From an uncultured Pelagibacteraceae bacterium (GTDB lineage: Bacteria > Pseudomonadota > Alphaproteobacteria > Pelagibacterales > Pelagibacteraceae), in NCBI GenBank assembly GCA_902589725.1, contig CACITU010000004.1:32834-96833 (forward strand): a stretch of DNA of 64,000 nucleotides, read 5' to 3'. Both the position numbers and the translations under genes were made by a program. The notes under the pieces are model-generated. The model was given only the letters and a program-made list of their open reading frames with translations. It had not been told where the DNA came from and made no database searches. Of this stretch, positions 9,033-20,305 are shown piece after piece (the first letter of the stretch is position 1; every line of letters starts with the position of its first letter).

Positions 9033-11699
9033 ATGGCAGACAAAACACTCAATGAAATAAGAAATACCTTTTTAAAATATTTTGAGAAGAACGATCATAA
9101 GATTGTGGAATCTAGTAATTTAGTTCCAAATAATGATCCTACTTTAATGTTTGCCAATTCAGGGATGGTTCAATTTAAAAATGTTTTCACTGGATTAGAA
9201 AAAAGAGATTATGTAAGAGCAACTACATCACAAAAATGTGTAAGGGCAGGTGGGAAGCATAACGATTTAGAAAATGTTGGTTACACACCAAGGCACCACA
9301 CTTTCTTTGAGATGTTAGGAAATTTTTCTTTTGGTGATTATTTTAAAGAGCAAGCAATTCATTATGCATGGGATTTAATAACCAAAGATTTTGGAATAGA
9401 TAAAAACAGGCTGTACGTAACAGTATTCCACGAGGATGATGAGGCCTTCAATTTTTGGAAGAAAATAGCGGGTTTTAGCGATGATAGAATAATTAGAATT
9501 GCTACATCAGATAATTTTTGGTCAATGGGTGAGACAGGTCCTTGTGGACCGTGTTCTGAAATATTTTTTGATCATGGAGATCATTTACCTGGAGGATTAC
9601 CAGGCTCTAAAGATGAAGATGGAGATAGATTTATAGAAATTTGGAACCTGGTCTTTATGCAATTTGAACAAGTTACAAAAGATAAAAGAATAAATCTTCC
9701 AAAACCATCTGTTGATACAGGAATGGGACTTGAGAGAATTGCAGCTTTATTACAAGGTTCACATGACAACTATGAAACAGATCATTTTAAAAAAATAATT
9801 GGTTCTGCATCTGAAATTACAAAAGTTAAATCAGATAAATCTAATTTAGCAAGTTTCAGAGTCATTGCTGACCACTTAAGAGCTAGTTCATTTTTAATTG
9901 CTGAAGGTGTTTTACCCTCAAATGAGGGAAGAGGATATGTTCTTCGAAGAATAATGAGAAGAGGGATGAGACATTCTCATTTACTTGGATCTAAGGAACC
10001 AGTTTTTTATAATTTGTTTGATACTCTTAAAAATGAAATGTCAGGCAACTATCCAGAGCTAGTTAGAGCCGAGTCTTTAATCAAAGAAACTTTAAAAATG
10101 GAAGAAGAAAAATTTTTAGTTCTTTTAGACAGAGGAATAAAAATTTTAAATGATGAAATATCTAAAATAGATAAAGTGTTACCAGGTGAAGTAGCTTTTA
10201 AATTATATGATACCTATGGTTTCCCGTTAGATCTGACAGAAGATATTTTAAGAAATAAATCTATGTCAATTGATACTGAAAAGTTTCAATCTTTAATGAA
10301 GGAAAGTAGAGAGCTTGCTAAGAAAAATTGGAAAGGTTCTGGTGATGCAGCTGTAGAAGATATTTGGTTTGGAATAAAAGATAAAATTGAGCCAACTGAA
10401 TTCTTAGGATACGAGACTAACCAAGCTGAAGGTGTCGTATTATCTCTTTTAAAAGATAATAAAGAAGTTGATCAATTAAAACAAAATGATGAAGGAATGA
10501 TTATAGTAAATCAAACTCCTTTCTATGGTGAGTCAGGTGGACAAGTTGGTGATTCTGGTGAAATAGTCTCGAATGATTTTAAATTTGAGGTAACTGATGT
10601 TCAAAAAAAATTAGGTGATTTATTTGTTCATTATGGAAAGGTAAAGAGTGGATCTATAAAACTACAGGAAAGTGTAGAATTAAAAATTGATGTTGAAAGA
10701 AGGGATAATACTCGCGCTTATCACTCAGCAACCCATTTATTGCACGAATCTTTACGAAGAGTTCTTGGTACTCATGTAACCCAAAAAGGATCTTTAGTAG
10801 AGCCAAGCAGATTAAGATTTGATTTCAGCCATATGAAGCCAATTTTGAATGAAGAAATTGATAAAATAGAAAACTTTGTAAACAAAATGGTCTCTAAGAA
10901 ATCTGATGTAAAAACTAGATTAATGACACCTGATGAAGCTGTTGAAAACGGTGCTTTAGCATTATTTGGTGAAAAATATGGCGATGAGGTAAGGGTTCTT
11001 TCAATGGGGGATGAAGATGGCAAGTATTTTTCTACTGAATTATGTGGTGGAACGCACGTCAAAAACACTGGGGATATTGGTAAATTTAAAATTGTGAGCC
11101 AATCATCTATTGCTGCAGGGGTTAGAAGAATAGAGGCATTAAGAGATAAACAATTAGAGGAATATTTAAAAAATAAAGAGAAATTATCAAATCTATCTGC
11201 AGAAAAAGATGAGGAAGCAATTAAAGATTTAAGTCAGCAAATTATTAAATTAGGTGGAAAACCAAGTTTAGATGAAACTGACCAGAAAACTTTAATTAAA
11301 AACTTAACTAAACAATTAGAGACTATTTCAGTAAATGCAATTTTAGAAGATAAATCAAAAAATATTATTAAAGATGAAGAAATTAATGGAGTTAAATTAA
11401 GGCTTCAAAGAATAGATGGATTACCTCCAAAAGAATTAAGAAAACTTGTAGATAAAGGTAAAAAAGAGTTAAGCGAAGGTATTGTTGTTGTATTTGCTAA
11501 TAAAGATGACAAGGTTGGGTTAGCAGTTGGAGTAACAGATAATTTAACCAGCAAGTTTGATGCTGTAAAATTTGTTAAAGTTGGATCTGAAATAATTGGT
11601 GGTAAAGGTGGTGGAGGAAGAAAAGACTTTGCTCAAGCTGGTGGACAGGATCAATCAAAAATTGAAGAAGCTTTTAAAAAGCTTAAGAGTTTAATTTAA
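9033..11699 (+). CDS. alaS: Alanyl-tRNA synthetase
   Basis: Charges tRNA-Ala in the cytoplasm. At 888 aa it is full length. The class II core motifs are near the start ([16 protein letters not shown], then [16 protein letters not shown]). The editing domain has the zinc motif HSATHLLHE plus [13 protein letters not shown], and the C-terminal C-Ala/DHHA1 region ends with [16 protein letters not shown]. It lies between the recA terminator and convergent icd, whose 3' end it overlaps by 9 bp. Confidence 0.99.
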   Translation: MADKTLNEIRNTFLKYFEKNDHKIVESSNLVPNNDPTLMFANSGMVQFKNVFTGLEKRDYVRATTSQKCVRAGGKHNDLENVGYTPRHHTFFEMLGNFSFGDYFKEQAIHYAWDLITKDFGIDKNRLYVTVFHEDDEAFNFWKKIAGFSDDRIIRIATSDNFWSMGETGPCGPCSEIFFDHGDHLPGGLPGSKDEDGDRFIEIWNLVFMQFEQVTKDKRINLPKPSVDTGMGLERIAALLQGSHDNYETDHFKKIIGSASEITKVKSDKSNLASFRVIADHLRASSFLIAEGVLPSNEGRGYVLRRIMRRGMRHSHLLGSKEPVFYNLFDTLKNEMSGNYPELVRAESLIKETLKMEEEKFLVLLDRGIKILNDEISKIDKVLPGEVAFKLYDTYGFPLDLTEDILRNKSMSIDTEKFQSLMKESRELAKKNWKGSGDAAVEDIWFGIKDKIEPTEFLGYETNQAEGVVLSLLKDNKEVDQLKQNDEGMIIVNQTPFYGESGGQVGDSGEIVSNDFKFEVTDVQKKLGDLFVHYGKVKSGSIKLQESVELKIDVERRDNTRAYHSATHLLHESLRRVLGTHVTQKGSLVEPSRLRFDFSHMKPILNEEIDKIENFVNKMVSKKSDVKTRLMTPDEAVENGALALFGEKYGDEVRVLSMGDEDGKYFSTELCGGTHVKNTGDIGKFKIVSQSSIAAGVRRIEALRDKQLEEYLKNKEKLSNLSAEKDEEAIKDLSQQIIKLGGKPSLDETDQKTLIKNLTKQLETISVNAILEDKSKNIIKDEEINGVKLRLQRIDGLPPKELRKLVDKGKKELSEGIVVVFANKDDKVGLAVGVTDNLTSKFDAVKFVKVGSEIIGGKGGGGRKDFAQAGGQDQSKIEEAFKKLKSLI

Positions 11700-12905
11700 T
11701 TTCTTTTTTAAATTACCATCAATTACATCTAAAAATTGATTGGTGGTTAAATACTTACTGTCAGGACCAATAAGAATTGCCAAATCTTTTGTCATTGATC
11801 CACTTTCCACACATTCAATACAAACTTTTTCTAAAGTTTGTGCAAATTTAATTAGCGCATCATTATTATCTAACTTGCCTCTATGAGCCAATCCTCTAGT
11901 CCAAGCGAAAATAGATGCTATAGGGTTTGTTGAGGTTTCTTTTCCTTGTTGATGCATCCTGTAATGTCTTGTTACTGTACCATGCGCAGCTTCTGCTTCC
12001 ATTATTTTTCCGTCTGGAGTTAATAATGTGCTTGTCATTAATCCTAAAGACCCATAACCTTGAGCCATAGTATCAGACTGAACATCCCCATCATAATTTT
12101 TGCATGCCCAAATATATTTACCACTCCATTTCATTGCACATGCAACCATGTCATCGATTAATCTGTGTTCGTAAGTTAATTTATTTTTTTCAAAATCACT
12201 TTTAAATTCTTTGTCATAAATTTCTTGGAAGATATCTTTAAATCTACCATCGTACTGTTTTAGAATTGTATTTTTAGTTGACATGTAAACAGGCCATTTT
12301 TTAATTAATCCATAACTAAAACAAGATCTTGCAAAGTCTTCTATTGATTTATCTAAATTGTACATTGATAAAGCAACACCCGGGCCAGTAAAATTAAAAA
12401 CCTCATGTTTGATTTCATCTTTTCCATCCTCTGATGTCCATTTTACTTCCATTTTTCCTTTTCCAGGAACTTTAAAATCTGTTGCTCTATATTGATCACC
12501 AAATGCATGTCTTCCAATAATTACAGGATCTGTCCATGAGGGTACAAGTTTAGGAATATTTTTACAGATAATTGGCTCTCTAAATACCGTTCCTCCAATT
12601 ATATTTCTTATTGTTCCGTTAGGAGATCTCCACATTTTTTTTAAATCAAATTCCTCTACTCTTGCTTCATCAGGGGTAATTGTTGCGCACTTTATTCCAA
12701 CCCCAATTTTTTTGATAGCATTTGCACAGTCTATTGTGATCTGGTCGTCTGTATTATCTCTGCTTTTCATTCCTAAATCATAGTATTCAATACCAAGATC
12801 TAAATATGGAAGGATAAGTTTGTTTTTGATGAACTCCCATATAATTCGTGTCATTTCATCACCATCCAGCTCTACTACCGGGTTATTTACCTTGATTTTG
12901 CTCAT
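11691..12905 (-). CDS. icd: NADP-dependent isocitrate dehydrogenase
   Basis: TCA-cycle enzyme (isocitrate + NADP to 2-oxoglutarate + CO2). It is the 404-aa dimeric, eukaryote-like class used by many alphaproteobacteria: [15 protein letters not shown] at the N-terminus, [19 protein letters not shown] for substrate binding, [35 protein letters not shown] and [12 protein letters not shown] (NADP region). Convergent with alaS (9-bp overlap) and divergent from psd across a 76-bp spacer. Confidence 0.98.
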   Translation of the reverse strand: MSKIKVNNPVVELDGDEMTRIIWEFIKNKLILPYLDLGIEYYDLGMKSRDNTDDQITIDCANAIKKIGVGIKCATITPDEARVEEFDLKKMWRSPNGTIRNIIGGTVFREPIICKNIPKLVPSWTDPVIIGRHAFGDQYRATDFKVPGKGKMEVKWTSEDGKDEIKHEVFNFTGPGVALSMYNLDKSIEDFARSCFSYGLIKKWPVYMSTKNTILKQYDGRFKDIFQEIYDKEFKSDFEKNKLTYEHRLIDDMVACAMKWSGKYIWACKNYDGDVQSDTMAQGYGSLGLMTSTLLTPDGKIMEAEAAHGTVTRHYRMHQQGKETSTNPIASIFAWTRGLAHRGKLDNNDALIKFAQTLEKVCIECVESGSMTKDLAILIGPDSKYLTTNQFLDVIDGNLKKKLN

Positions 12906-12981
12906 TAAATAAAAATTATCTTAATAATTGAATTTGACCATTTTATATACATATTAATCGAAATTTAGCAAATAGAAGAAT

Positions 12982-13629
12982 ATGTTTAGTAAGATATTTC
13001 CAAAGATTCACACTGAAGGCTATAAGTTTATAGTAATAGCTGTATTCATAACTATTATTTTTCTGATTATTAATAATTTTTTAGGTTTAATAGGAATATT
13101 ACTGACTGTCTGGGTTTATTATTTTTTTAGAGATCCAGAAAGAGTTATCATTGGAGATGATAGTTATTTAGTTAGCCCAGCAGATGGTGAAGTAATTAAA
13201 GTTGAAGAAGTGGATGGTCCAAAAGAACTTGGATTAGAAAATAAAAAATTTAAAAAAATAAGTATTTTTATGAATGTCTTTGACTGCCATGTAAATAGAA
13301 CTCCATGTTCAGGAACTGTAGATGAAATTTTATATAAACCAGGTAAATTTTTGAATGCATCTTTAGACAAAGCAAGTGAAGACAATGAGAGAAATTATTA
13401 CAAAATTAAAGATAAACATGGGAATGATATTATAGTCGTTCAAATTGCAGGACTAGTTGCAAGAAGAATAGTTTGTGAAACAAATAAAAATCAGGAACTA
13501 AATCAAGGTGATAGAATTGGGATGATTAGATTTGGTAGTAGAGCAGACGTTTATTATGAAAATTATGAACCACTAGTTAAAGTTGGTCAAACAGCAATTT
13601 CAGGAGAAACATTGCTGGCTAAAAATTAA
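12982..13629 (+). CDS. psd: Phosphatidylserine decarboxylase
   Basis: Makes phosphatidylethanolamine in the inner membrane. At 215 aa it is the short form. Two hydrophobic N-terminal helices are followed by LVSPADGEV and NVFDCHVNRTPCSG. The C-terminal self-cleavage site is in IRFGSRADVYYE: cleavage before the Ser gives the pyruvoyl cofactor. pssA starts 3 bp later, so the two consecutive steps of PE synthesis form one unit. Confidence 0.96.
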   Translation: MFSKIFPKIHTEGYKFIVIAVFITIIFLIINNFLGLIGILLTVWVYYFFRDPERVIIGDDSYLVSPADGEVIKVEEVDGPKELGLENKKFKKISIFMNVFDCHVNRTPCSGTVDEILYKPGKFLNASLDKASEDNERNYYKIKDKHGNDIIVVQIAGLVARRIVCETNKNQELNQGDRIGMIRFGSRADVYYENYEPLVKVGQTAISGETLLAKN

Positions 13630-13632
13630 TTT

Positions 13633-14442
13633 ATGGAACAGCCAAAAAACAATTTAAGAATCGTTACAGATAAAAAAACTAACGCAAGAGTTATTTTACC
13701 AAATATGTTAACTCTTATTGGAGTTTGTATTGGTTTATCCTCAATCAGATTTGCATTAGATGGAAAATTTGAATTTGCAATTATAGCAATTATGTTTGCT
13801 GCTCTTATTGATGGATTAGATGGAAGAATAGCAAGATTAATTAAAGGGACATCAAAGGTTGGAAAAGAACTAGATTCTTTAACAGATGTAATAAGTTTTG
13901 GAGTAGCCCCAGCATTTATTATGTATTTCTGGAAACTCAATACATTAGGAAGATTTGGATGGTTGTTATGTTTAATATATGTAATTTGTGTTGCGTTACG
14001 TTTAGCACGTTTCAATGTAAATACAGGTCAAGCACCTTCCTGGAAAGATAATTTTTTTGAAGGAGTTCCATCTCCAGCAGGAGGTATTTTAGTTTTAACT
14101 CCATTAATTTTTAGTCTTACAAACTTTGATTTAATAAATATAAATTATAACATTGTTGTTCCAGTTTTTTTTATTTCAACATCTCTATTGTTGATCAGCA
14201 AATTTCCAAGTTATTCGTTTAAAAAAATTGTTATTCAAAGAAAAGCAACCATTTTTCTTTTATTTGGAATAGTTTTATTTGTTGGATTACTTTTAATATA
14301 TCCATTTAACGTTATATCTATTAGTGCAATAATATACTTAGGTATGCTTCCAATAAGTTTTTTTCATTATCAAAAATTAAAAAAACAAAACGAAGATCAG
14401 AATTATAAAGATGAAGATGACGATCTTGAAGATATTTTATAA
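13633..14442 (+). CDS. pssA: CDP-diacylglycerol-serine O-phosphatidyltransferase
   Basis: Integral membrane CDP-alcohol phosphatidyltransferase making phosphatidylserine for Psd. The family signature DGxxAR-N8-GxxxDxxxD is visible as DGLDGRIARLIKGTSKVG then ELDSLTDVISFG, about residues 57-85. About seven hydrophobic segments follow, and the C-terminal tail is strongly acidic (DEDDDLEDIL). 269 aa. It starts 3 bp after psd and overlaps the next gene by one base. Confidence 0.96.
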   Translation: MEQPKNNLRIVTDKKTNARVILPNMLTLIGVCIGLSSIRFALDGKFEFAIIAIMFAALIDGLDGRIARLIKGTSKVGKELDSLTDVISFGVAPAFIMYFWKLNTLGRFGWLLCLIYVICVALRLARFNVNTGQAPSWKDNFFEGVPSPAGGILVLTPLIFSLTNFDLININYNIVVPVFFISTSLLLISKFPSYSFKKIVIQRKATIFLLFGIVLFVGLLLIYPFNVISISAIIYLGMLPISFFHYQKLKKQNEDQNYKDEDDDLEDIL

Positions 14443-15353
14443 TGAAAAAAAATGTCATTGTATCATTAGCTGATTCAAATTATTTCCCTTTATTAAATGA
14501 GCTAATAGACTCTATAAAAAGATTTAAGGAAAGCTCTGATGTTGCAATTTGTATTTTAGATGCTGGTCTATCAGATGATCAAAAAACACAATTATCGCTA
14601 AAAGTAGACGAAATAAGATCAGCAGAGTGGGATATAAAAGTTCCAGATAGTAAAATTAAAGGACGCGAATGGTTAAAGAGTCAAGTATCCAGGGCTTTTT
14701 TGCCAAAATATTTTCCAAGCTACGAAAAATATTTATGGATTGATTGTGATGCTTGGGTAAATGAGTGGCAATCTGTTGAGCTTTATTTTAAAGCGTGTGA
14801 AAATGGTAAATTAGGAATTACACAAACTATCGGACCAGGTTACAAAATTACTTCTAAAGTAAATTGGGTTTTTGGAAAACTAGCAATTATTAAGTCTCAA
14901 AATTTTAAACACGCAATAAAGTCTAATATCAATTTAGAAAAAGCTAGAAAGTTAGCCTTTGCACCTCACATCAATATTGGTGTATTTTCTTTAGAAAAAA
15001 ATTCAATTTGCTGGAATTCATGGCAAGAAAATTTAAAACAAACACTTAAAGGTGGGGAAATATTTGGATCAGAACAATTGGCAATGAATATGTCTGTGTA
15101 TGTTGACAACGTAGAAACTGAATTTCTTCCTTTAAACTGCAATTGGATCACTAGTAATCTTTTGCCAAAATTTGATGAACATAAAGATACATGGGTCGAA
15201 CCTTATTTGCCTAACAATAAAATTGGAATTATGCATTTAGCAGCTGGTATCTGGAAAAATAATGAAGATATGAGATTAAATAAGGACATTAAAATAGAAA
15301 TTAAAAGTCTTGCAGGAAAAATTTTAAATAAAAGTTTAAGATTTAATAATTAA
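14442..15353 (+). CDS. Glycosyltransferase family 8-like protein
   Basis: A 303-aa protein with a GT-A-like layout: N-terminal VIVSLADSNYFPLLNELIDS, a DxD-type motif in YLWIDCDAWV (about residue 102), and a later INIGVFSLEK segment typical of GT8-type enzymes. The terminal IMHLAAG contains a possible metal-binding His. It has no signal peptide or membrane segment, so it would act in the cytoplasm, perhaps on envelope glycans. Donor and acceptor are unknown. It is coupled to pssA by a one-base overlap. Confidence 0.7.
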   Translation: MKKNVIVSLADSNYFPLLNELIDSIKRFKESSDVAICILDAGLSDDQKTQLSLKVDEIRSAEWDIKVPDSKIKGREWLKSQVSRAFLPKYFPSYEKYLWIDCDAWVNEWQSVELYFKACENGKLGITQTIGPGYKITSKVNWVFGKLAIIKSQNFKHAIKSNINLEKARKLAFAPHINIGVFSLEKNSICWNSWQENLKQTLKGGEIFGSEQLAMNMSVYVDNVETEFLPLNCNWITSNLLPKFDEHKDTWVEPYLPNNKIGIMHLAAGIWKNNEDMRLNKDIKIEIKSLAGKILNKSLRFNN

Positions 15354-15965
15354 TTGAAAAAAAATAAAATCTCCAAGAACTGGGTTAATAAACAGCGTAG
15401 AGATATCTATGTAAGACAATCCAAAGTTGATGGGTATCGTGCTAGATCCGCTTATAAATTAATTGAAATTGACGAAAAATTTAAAATTTTCAAAGGTGGA
15501 TTATCAGTAATTGATATTGGAGCTGCGCCAGGGAGCTGGTCACAATATGCTCTCAAAGCATCTAAAAGTGGAAAACTGATTTCTATAGATATTAAAAAAA
15601 TGGAACCTATAGGTAACAGTGTCCAAATACAAGGAGATTTCACTGAGGAAAAAACACAAGAAGAAATTAAAAAATACATAAACGACAAAGTTGACGTTGT
15701 GATGTCTGATATGGCTGTAGACACAACGGGTATTAAAAATATAGACTCAATACAAACTGGAGAATTATGTAAAGAAGCAATGTCTTTTGCAAAAGATCTA
15801 ATTAAAAATAATGGATTTTTTATTTCCAAAATTTTTATGGGTGGAACATTTAACGAAATCGTCGCAGAGGGAAAAAAATACTTCAAAGAAGTTAAGGTTT
15901 TTAAACCAAAATCTAGTAGGAAAGATTCAAAAGAAAGTTTTATAATTTGTAGAAAAGTTCGTTAG
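15354..15965 (+). CDS. rlmE: 23S rRNA 2'-O-methyltransferase RlmE (FtsJ)
   Basis: Methylates U2552 of 23S rRNA late in 50S assembly. 203 aa. RSAYKLIEIDEKF is the family N-terminal signature, VIDIGAAPGSWSQYAL is the SAM-binding motif, and the K-D-K-E catalytic set is represented by DMAVDTTG and ISKIFMGG. The start is TTG, directly after the previous stop (TAATTG); there is no ATG before the conserved core. Confidence 0.95.
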   Translation: MKKNKISKNWVNKQRRDIYVRQSKVDGYRARSAYKLIEIDEKFKIFKGGLSVIDIGAAPGSWSQYALKASKSGKLISIDIKKMEPIGNSVQIQGDFTEEKTQEEIKKYINDKVDVVMSDMAVDTTGIKNIDSIQTGELCKEAMSFAKDLIKNNGFFISKIFMGGTFNEIVAEGKKYFKEVKVFKPKSSRKDSKESFIICRKVR

Positions 15966-16002
15966 AGACTTTTAATTTAAAAGGAATCATATATAAAAGA
16001 TT

Positions 16003-17079
16003 ATGGTTCTTATAAAAGAAGCACTCACCTTTGATGATGTTACATTAGCTCCAAAGTATTCAGAAATATTACCTTCTGATGCAGACACTAGTGTCTCTTT
16101 AACAAAGCATTTGAAACTCAAAATTCCACTTTTGTCATCTGCAATGGATACTGTTACTGAGAGCAGAATGGCAATAGCTCTAGCTAAAGCTGGTGGTATT
16201 GGTGTAATTCATAGAAATCTAGATATAAAAAAACAATTATCAGAGATAAAAAAGGTTAAAAAACAAAAACTGATTGTAGGAGCAGCCGTAGGTGCGTCAC
16301 CAAATGAATTTGTTAGAGCCAAAGAGATAATTAGAGAAGATGTAGATTTAATCGTAGTAGATACTGCTCACGGCCATACAAAGAAAGTTGGTGAAATAAT
16401 CAAATATATAAAAAAAATAAAAAACAGCAAAACTGCTTTATGTGCAGGAAATATTGCAACTCCAGAGGCTGCAAAATTTCTGATAAAGTTAGGAGTAGAT
16501 ATAATTAAAATTGGTATAGGGCCTGGTTCTATTTGCACAACAAGATTGGTTGCTGGAATAGGAGTTCCTCAATTAAGCGCAATTTTAGCTGTAAGAAATG
16601 GTTTAAAGAACAAAAATGTTAAAATAATATCTGATGGAGGAATAAAATATTCTGGTGATTTAGCGAAAGCTTTCGCTGCAGGAGCTGATGCTGTAATGAT
16701 TGGATCTTTATTTGCAGGTACAAATGAAACTCCAGGAAAATTAATTAAAAAAAATGGACAACTTTTCAAAAGTTTTAGAGGTATGGGATCTGTAGGGGCT
16801 ATGAATAAAGGATCAGCTGATAGATACTTTCAAAAAAAACAAAAAGATTCCTCAAAATATGTACCTGAAGGTGTTGAGGGTTTTGTAAAATATAAAGGAG
16901 ATGTTGGGAGTATTATTTATAAATTGATCGGTGGATTGAAATCTTCTATGGGTTATCTTGGATCAAAAACAATCATGAAATTGAGAAATAAACCACAATT
17001 TGTGAAAATTACAAAAGCTGGATTTTATGAAAGTATGGTTCATAATGTAGATGTAGTAAAAAACGACAGTAAATATTAA
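16003..17079 (+). CDS. guaB: IMP dehydrogenase lacking the CBS (Bateman) module
   Basis: Oxidises IMP to XMP, the first committed step to GMP. The catalytic barrel is intact: [13 protein letters not shown], the loop [15 protein letters not shown] with Cys178, [11 protein letters not shown] and [10 protein letters not shown] with the mobile flap. The length is 358 aa versus about 490 for typical bacterial enzymes. The two CBS domains that normally sit between residues about 87 and 89 (KKVKKQ / LIVGAAVG) are cleanly absent. guaA is two genes downstream, in the same unit. Confidence 0.96.
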   Translation: MVLIKEALTFDDVTLAPKYSEILPSDADTSVSLTKHLKLKIPLLSSAMDTVTESRMAIALAKAGGIGVIHRNLDIKKQLSEIKKVKKQKLIVGAAVGASPNEFVRAKEIIREDVDLIVVDTAHGHTKKVGEIIKYIKKIKNSKTALCAGNIATPEAAKFLIKLGVDIIKIGIGPGSICTTRLVAGIGVPQLSAILAVRNGLKNKNVKIISDGGIKYSGDLAKAFAAGADAVMIGSLFAGTNETPGKLIKKNGQLFKSFRGMGSVGAMNKGSADRYFQKKQKDSSKYVPEGVEGFVKYKGDVGSIIYKLIGGLKSSMGYLGSKTIMKLRNKPQFVKITKAGFYESMVHNVDVVKNDSKY

Positions 17080-17519
17080 TGAGCAAATTTTTTAAATTTA
17101 TAGGATTAATACTTTTAATAGCTTCTTTTAGTAGCACATCTTTTGGTAAAGAAAATTTTTTTAATCAAGCTTTAGAATTGTTTAAAAAAGAAAAATATGA
17201 AGATGCACGTTTTTTATTTGAGAGAAATATAGTTTTTAACCCGAAAGATGCAAATTCATATTTATATTTAGCAAAAATATACAACCAAGAAGAAAATCAA
17301 AGAAAAGAAGAGCAAAATTTAGAAACAACTCTCTTAATTGAGCCTAATAACGAGGAAGCTTTATTGATGTTAATGAAAATTGCTTTAGAAAAATCTAATT
17401 ATGAAAAAGTCAAAGATCTTTCAGATAAGTTTGTGAAAGTTTGTAAAAATTTATGTAATGAAAATAAAGGTATTCAAGAGTCATTAAAAAATTTAGAACC
17501 TAAAAATAATGAGTCTTGA
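17079..17519 (+). CDS. Secreted or periplasmic TPR-repeat protein
   Basis: 146 aa with an N-terminal signal peptide (hydrophobic core then SSTSFGKE) and about three tetratricopeptide-like helix pairs: [29 protein letters not shown] and [10 protein letters not shown] segments. It overlaps guaB by one base and guaA by 11 bp, so it is translationally coupled within a purine operon, although no functional link is evident. Probably a periplasmic scaffold protein. Confidence 0.75.
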   Translation: MSKFFKFIGLILLIASFSSTSFGKENFFNQALELFKKEKYEDARFLFERNIVFNPKDANSYLYLAKIYNQEENQRKEEQNLETTLLIEPNNEEALLMLMKIALEKSNYEKVKDLSDKFVKVCKNLCNENKGIQESLKNLEPKNNES

Positions 17520-19071
17520 TAAAAATCTTAATAAAATCATAATTATAGATTTTGGTTCGCAATTTACTCAATTAATTGCAAGAAGAGTAAGAGAACTAGG
17601 TGTTTTTTCTGAAATAGTAAGTCATAAAAAAATAAAACTAAAAGACATAAATAACAGTATTAAAGGAATAGTATTATCTGGCGGTCCATTAAATGTTTAC
17701 CAAATAAACAAGTATTCTTTTGATAAAAATATTCTAAAACTTGATATACCAGTTCTTGGAATTTGTTTTGGGCATCAAATTTTGTCAAAACTTAATGGAG
17801 GAAGAGTAAAACAATCGAAACATAGAGAATTTGGTCTAGCTAATGTTTATAAAAAAAATGACAGTTTTTTAACAAAAAATTTCTTTGGAAATAAAAAATC
17901 CAAACAAGTTTGGATGAGCCATGCGGATCAAGTTTCAAAACTCCCAAAGAATTTTAAAGTTGTTGCATCAAGCACTAATTCAAAATTTGCAATTGTTGAA
18001 AATAAATTCAAAAAATATTATGGAGTGCAATTTCATCCTGAAGTAACACATACAGAGAATGGAAAAAAATTAATAAGTAATTTTATATTTTTAATTTGTA
18101 AAATAAAAAGAAATTGGTCCTCTAAGGATCAAAAAAATCAGCTTATCAAAAATATTAAAAAACAAGTTGGAAATAAAAAAGTTATTTGTGCATTATCAGG
18201 AGGTGTGGATAGTAGTGTAGTTGCTCAGCTACTGAATAAAGCTATTGGTAAAAAACTTTATTGTATTTTTGTAAACACTGGCCTTCTAAGAAAAAATGAG
18301 GAAATACAAGTAGTTCAGACATTTAAAAAACGTTTAAAGATGAATTTAATTTATGTAAATGCTGAAAAGGAATTTTTAAAAAAGTTAAAGAATGTTTCTG
18401 ACCCAGAGAAAAAAAGAAAAATAATTGGTAATTTATTTATTAAAATTTTTGAACGATATGCCAAGAAAATTAAAAATGTTAAATTTTTAGCTCAAGGTAC
18501 TCTATATCCAGATTTAATTGAGAGCAAATCTGTTACTGGAAGCCAAACCTCAAAAATAAAATCTCATCATAATGTGGGTGGTTTACCAAAAAAAATGAAT
18601 TTAAAGTTAGTAGAACCACTTAAATTTTTATTTAAGGACGAGGTTAGAAAATTAGGATTAGAGCTTAAATTAAGTAAAGAAATTATTTCAAGACATCCAT
18701 TTCCTGGACCAGGCTTAGCAATTAGAATGCCTGGTAAGATAACGTATGAAAAAATTAAAATTTTAAAAGAAGCTGATTATTATTTTATTCAAGCGTTAAA
18801 AGATCACGGTCTTTATCATAAGATTTGGCAAGCTTATGCTGCTTTGCTACCTGTAAAAACAGTTGGAGTAATGGGTGATAATCGTACTTATGAATATCTC
18901 TGCTTATTAAGAGCAATAACTTCCTACGATGGAATGACAGCAGATTATTATGAATTTAAAAAGTCTTTTATGCAATCTATCTCAAATAAAATAGTTAACA
19001 GTATAAGAGGTATAAACAGAGTTGTTTATGATGTTACTTCAAAACCACCTAGCACTATAGAGTTAGAATAA
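17509..19071 (+). CDS. guaA: GMP synthase (glutamine-hydrolysing)
   Basis: Converts XMP to GMP. 520 aa, full length. The N-terminal class I glutamine amidotransferase has LGICFGHQ (catalytic Cys) and [10 protein letters not shown] (His-x-Glu). The ATP pyrophosphatase domain has the P-loop [10 protein letters not shown]. The C-terminal dimerisation domain ends with [25 protein letters not shown] residues, as is standard. It overlaps the TPR gene by 11 bp, and the next ATG follows the stop directly. Confidence 0.99.
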   Translation: MSLDKNLNKIIIIDFGSQFTQLIARRVRELGVFSEIVSHKKIKLKDINNSIKGIVLSGGPLNVYQINKYSFDKNILKLDIPVLGICFGHQILSKLNGGRVKQSKHREFGLANVYKKNDSFLTKNFFGNKKSKQVWMSHADQVSKLPKNFKVVASSTNSKFAIVENKFKKYYGVQFHPEVTHTENGKKLISNFIFLICKIKRNWSSKDQKNQLIKNIKKQVGNKKVICALSGGVDSSVVAQLLNKAIGKKLYCIFVNTGLLRKNEEIQVVQTFKKRLKMNLIYVNAEKEFLKKLKNVSDPEKKRKIIGNLFIKIFERYAKKIKNVKFLAQGTLYPDLIESKSVTGSQTSKIKSHHNVGGLPKKMNLKLVEPLKFLFKDEVRKLGLELKLSKEIISRHPFPGPGLAIRMPGKITYEKIKILKEADYYFIQALKDHGLYHKIWQAYAALLPVKTVGVMGDNRTYEYLCLLRAITSYDGMTADYYEFKKSFMQSISNKIVNSIRGINRVVYDVTSKPPSTIELE

Positions 19072-19425
19072 ATGTTAAAAAAAGCTTTGTTTTTTTTTAA
19101 CGAAAATTGGAAAATTTATACTACAATTATTTTAATTATAATTACATTTCTATCTCTATATCCTTTAAAACAACAGGCAAGCTTTCCAGGTGACGACAAG
19201 TTCCATCATTTGATAGCCTATTCATTTTTAACAATATGCATAGGTTTACGTAAACCACAAAATTATATCTTAATATTAATTTTTTTTTCATTTTACAGTG
19301 GCTTTATTGAAATAATACAACCTTACGTAAATCGATTTGCAGAAATTGAGGACTTTATTTTTAATAATATAGGAATAATAATAGGTTTTGTGATAGGGAC
19401 TTTTGTAAAAAAAATTAAGTTATAA
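19072..19425 (+). CDS. VanZ-like small membrane protein
   Basis: 117 aa, four predicted membrane helices. DDKFHHLIAYSFL after the first helix, and EDFIFNNIGIIIGF near the end, match the VanZ-like family (conserved D/K-x-x-H and D-x-x-x-N-x-x-G). The family's role is mostly unknown; VanZ itself gives low-level teicoplanin resistance. The ATG touches the guaA stop codon, so it is co-transcribed. Confidence 0.75.
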   Translation: MLKKALFFFNENWKIYTTIILIIITFLSLYPLKQQASFPGDDKFHHLIAYSFLTICIGLRKPQNYILILIFFSFYSGFIEIIQPYVNRFAEIEDFIFNNIGIIIGFVIGTFVKKIKL

Positions 19426-19473
19426 TATTTTTATCTCATTGAATTAAACTTATTTGGTAGTATTAATAAACTT

Positions 19474-19893
19474 ATGAAATATTTACATACAATGATTAGA
19501 ATTAAAGATGTAGATGAGTCTTTAAGATTTTTCTGTGAAGGGCTTGGTTTGAAAGAAACAAGAAGGAAAGAAAGTGAAAAGGGTAGATACACTTTAATTT
19601 TTCTAGCAGCTCCAAATGATGATAAAGCAGAGATAGAATTAACTTATAATTGGGATGGTGATGAGCTTGGAGAAGGTTCAAGAAATTTTGGCCATTTGGC
19701 ATACAGAGTAGACAATATTTATGAAACCTGTCAAAGATTAATGGATATGGGGTACACTATTAATAGACCACCAAGAGATGGACATATGGCTTTCGTCAGA
19801 TCACCAGACAAAATTTCAATTGAAATACTTCAAGAGGGAAATTTAGAACCTAAAGAGCCTTGGGCTTCAATGGAGAATACTGGTACCTGGTAA
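19474..19893 (+). CDS. gloA: Lactoylglutathione lyase (glyoxalase I)
   Basis: Converts the methylglyoxal-glutathione hemithioacetal to S-lactoylglutathione. 139 aa, two VOC modules. Metal ligands are apparent: His in YLHTMIRIKD at the start, Glu in AEIELTYNW, His in RNFGHLAYRVDN, and Glu in ISIEILQEG. Glutathione should be made here: gshB and gshA lie at the right end of the window. Confidence 0.93.
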   Translation: MKYLHTMIRIKDVDESLRFFCEGLGLKETRRKESEKGRYTLIFLAAPNDDKAEIELTYNWDGDELGEGSRNFGHLAYRVDNIYETCQRLMDMGYTINRPPRDGHMAFVRSPDKISIEILQEGNLEPKEPWASMENTGTW

Positions 19894-19903
19894 TATTTTT
19901 CTA

Positions 19904-20305
19904 ATGTGGATTGCTAAGTTTAACAAACCATACAAGGAAAAAATTAAAAAATTAACTTTTAATTTTGCAGATATTAAGAAAGGTGAAACGATGCTAATTT
20001 CATCTCCAAGTTCAATAGTAAAATATATTCATAAAATTCCTAAAGGTAAAAAAAAGACAGTTATTGAAATGAGAGAAGCTTTAGCTAAAAAAGCCAAAGC
20101 TAACAAAACGTGCCCAGTATCTACAGGGATTTTTTTAAGAATTGCTATAGAGGCATCATTAGAGGAACAAATTAAAAAAAAAACTAAAAAACCAAAACTT
20201 CCTTTTTGGAGAATTATTGACGAAAAATCTCCTATTGCAAAGAAACTATCTATATCTAAAAAGCTTTTGAAAGCATATAAGAACCAAGAATTTATAAATG
20301 AGTAA
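19904..20305 (+). CDS. MGMT-like DNA-binding-fold protein (no alkyl-acceptor motif)
   Basis: 133 aa. The middle resembles the DNA-binding domain of O6-alkylguanine transferases: YIHKIPKGKKKTVIEMREAL, then TCPVSTGIFLRIAIEAS and LPFWRIIDEKSPIAKKLS. The PCHR acceptor motif of MGMT is absent; a Cys-Pro occurs in TCPVS instead. It may be an alkyltransferase-like DNA-binding protein or an uncharacterised family. It sits between gloA and panB and overlaps panB by 8 bp. Family-level call only. Confidence 0.5.
   Translation: MWIAKFNKPYKEKIKKLTFNFADIKKGETMLISSPSSIVKYIHKIPKGKKKTVIEMREALAKKAKANKTCPVSTGIFLRIAIEASLEEQIKKKTKKPKLPFWRIIDEKSPIAKKLSISKKLLKAYKNQEFINE

Noticed and set aside
10772..11068. Minus-strand 98-aa frame inside alaS
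   Set aside because: Shadow of the editing domain coding strand.
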